A stretch of 64,000 nucleotides of DNA from Alkaliphilus metalliredigens QYMF (GTDB lineage Bacteria > Bacillota > Clostridia > Peptostreptococcales > Natronincolaceae), in the NCBI RefSeq assembly GCF_000016985.1, contig NC_009633.1, positions 3,143,539 to 3,207,538 on the forward strand. The letters are read 5' to 3'. Position 1 is the stretch's first letter. Every line of letters starts with the position of its first letter. Shown piece after piece: positions 63,235 through 64,000 of the stretch. Below the pieces are notes generated by a model that had not been told where the DNA came from, ran no database searches, and saw nothing but the letters and a program-made list of their open reading frames with translations. The position numbers and the translations under genes were made by a program.

Positions 63235-64000
63235 ATGAGTTCTCAACAGCCCATCCATGTTTACAATGAAATTGGACAATTAAACAGTGTATTACTCCAT
63301 TGTCCAGGGGCAGAAATAGAAAACATTGTTCCCGATTACCTTCGTCGACTTCTTTTTGACGAAATTGCATACTTAAAGCAAGCCAGAAAGGAACATGCAC
63401 AATTTGCAGAAATCTTAGAAAATGAAAGCGTAGAAGTTCTCTACTTAACAGATCTTATGGCAGAGGTTTTAGCAGATTCTCAGGTACGCCAAGGATTTTT
63501 AGAAGACTTTATGGAAGAAGCCCGGGTGGGTACCGAAGGGTTAAGGGAAGCTTTACGAAACTTTTTTTCAGCCATGACACCTCAGGAAATGATTCGAAAA
63601 TGCATTTCAGGGGTTCGAACCGATGACCTGTCAGACATCAAACCCAAATCCCTTGGTGATATGGTTAAGAACCCGTATCCCTTTTACCTTGATCCTATTC
63701 CCAATCTTTATTTCCAAAGAGATCCCTTTGCTACAATTGGAAGCGGGGTTACTTTAAATGTAATGGACAGTATCACAAGAAATAGAGAGACACTTTTCCC
63801 CAAGTACTTATTTGACCATCACCCCCGATTTCAAAATATCCCCAGATGGTACAATCGAGACAAAAGCCATCCTATCGAAGGTGGTGATCAGTTGGTTCTA
63901 TCAGATAAGGTAGTGGCTATTGGTTTAAGTGATCGCACAGATGCCGTGGCTATTGAAAGAGTTGCCCGTAATTTATTTAAATCTGATGAAAGCTTCGAAA
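63235..64000 (+). CDS. arcA: Arginine deiminase, 5' part
   Basis: The first 255 residues; the gene continues past the window edge. Starts with QPIHVYNEIGQLNSVLLHCP, then LYFQRDPFATIGSG, a form of the (F)TRDP signature, and IEGGDQLVLSD, where EGGD contributes the substrate site. It converts arginine to citrulline and ammonia in the ATP-yielding arginine deiminase pathway. Ribosome site AAAGGACTG. Confidence 0.95.
   Translation, partial: MSSQQPIHVYNEIGQLNSVLLHCPGAEIENIVPDYLRRLLFDEIAYLKQARKEHAQFAEILENESVEVLYLTDLMAEVLADSQVRQGFLEDFMEEARVGTEGLREALRNFFSAMTPQEMIRKCISGVRTDDLSDIKPKSLGDMVKNPYPFYLDPIPNLYFQRDPFATIGSGVTLNVMDSITRNRETLFPKYLFDHHPRFQNIPRWYNRDKSHPIEGGDQLVLSDKVVAIGLSDRTDAVAIERVARNLFKSDESFE

Noticed and set aside
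1-64000. CRISPR arrays
   Set aside because: No regularly spaced repeats were found; the hairpins in the window are single inverted repeats.

Overview
The window looks like a chromosomal segment of a low-GC, anaerobic Gram-positive bacterium of the class Clostridia. An Alkaliphilus-like relative is my best guess from gene content, without any database search. The evidence is AT-rich DNA, strong AGGAGG-type ribosome sites with frequent GTG and TTG starts, a T-box leader on ileS, DegS/DegU, a UPF0180/YkuS protein, a DUF896 protein, a tungsten-type aldehyde:ferredoxin oxidoreductase with its ferredoxin, histidine utilisation and arginine deiminase. About 53 intact or near-intact protein genes, two tRNA-Leu genes and one T-box leader can be supported, together with several broken genes.

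Layout. 0-16.8 kb: a two-P-loop ATPase, a divergent second gyrase/topoisomerase IV pair whose A subunit has a duplicated C-terminal domain, small metabolic genes, an L,D-transpeptidase, T-box-controlled ileS, a membrane glycerophosphodiesterase, and an SHMT-like gene broken by a one-base frameshift. 16.9-21.5 kb: a same-strand accessory cluster with an RNase J-like metallo-beta-lactamase, a WG-repeat protein, a candidate PD-(D/E)XK nuclease, a soluble protein joining a MotA-cytoplasmic-like segment to a FliG C-terminal-like domain, and an HTH regulator. 21.7-30.8 kb: tRNA-Leu(GAG), an orphan peptide-binding lipoprotein, a lytic transglycosylase, coaE, polA, an ECF sigma/anti-sigma pair and a DUF457-type membrane protein.

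31.0-37.7 kb: a genomic island integrated at the 3' end of tRNA-Leu(CAA). Its borders are marked by a 32-bp near-perfect direct repeat (30 of 32 identical). It carries a toxin-antitoxin-SecB-like chaperone operon (a TAC system), the two ends of a wrecked Mrr-nuclease STAND-like defence gene with an IS1634-type element between them, another decayed gene and several strong hairpins, but no recognisable integrase.

37.8-64 kb: mostly core metabolism and envelope genes. These include a CDF metal transporter, a LysR regulator, DegV, an M18 aminopeptidase, DegSU, CheW, hutIH, MarR, an M23 peptidase with a bactofilin, a lipid kinase, a MocR-type regulator, the aldehyde oxidoreductase and its ferredoxin, a heterodimeric ABC exporter pair, a tiny Cys-rich protein, and the 5' part of arcA, which is cut by the window edge.

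What deserves most attention is the MotA/FliG-like fusion in its non-flagellar setting, the TAC operon, and the tRNA-Leu island with its broken defence gene, which contains a GATA microsatellite exactly at a frameshift.
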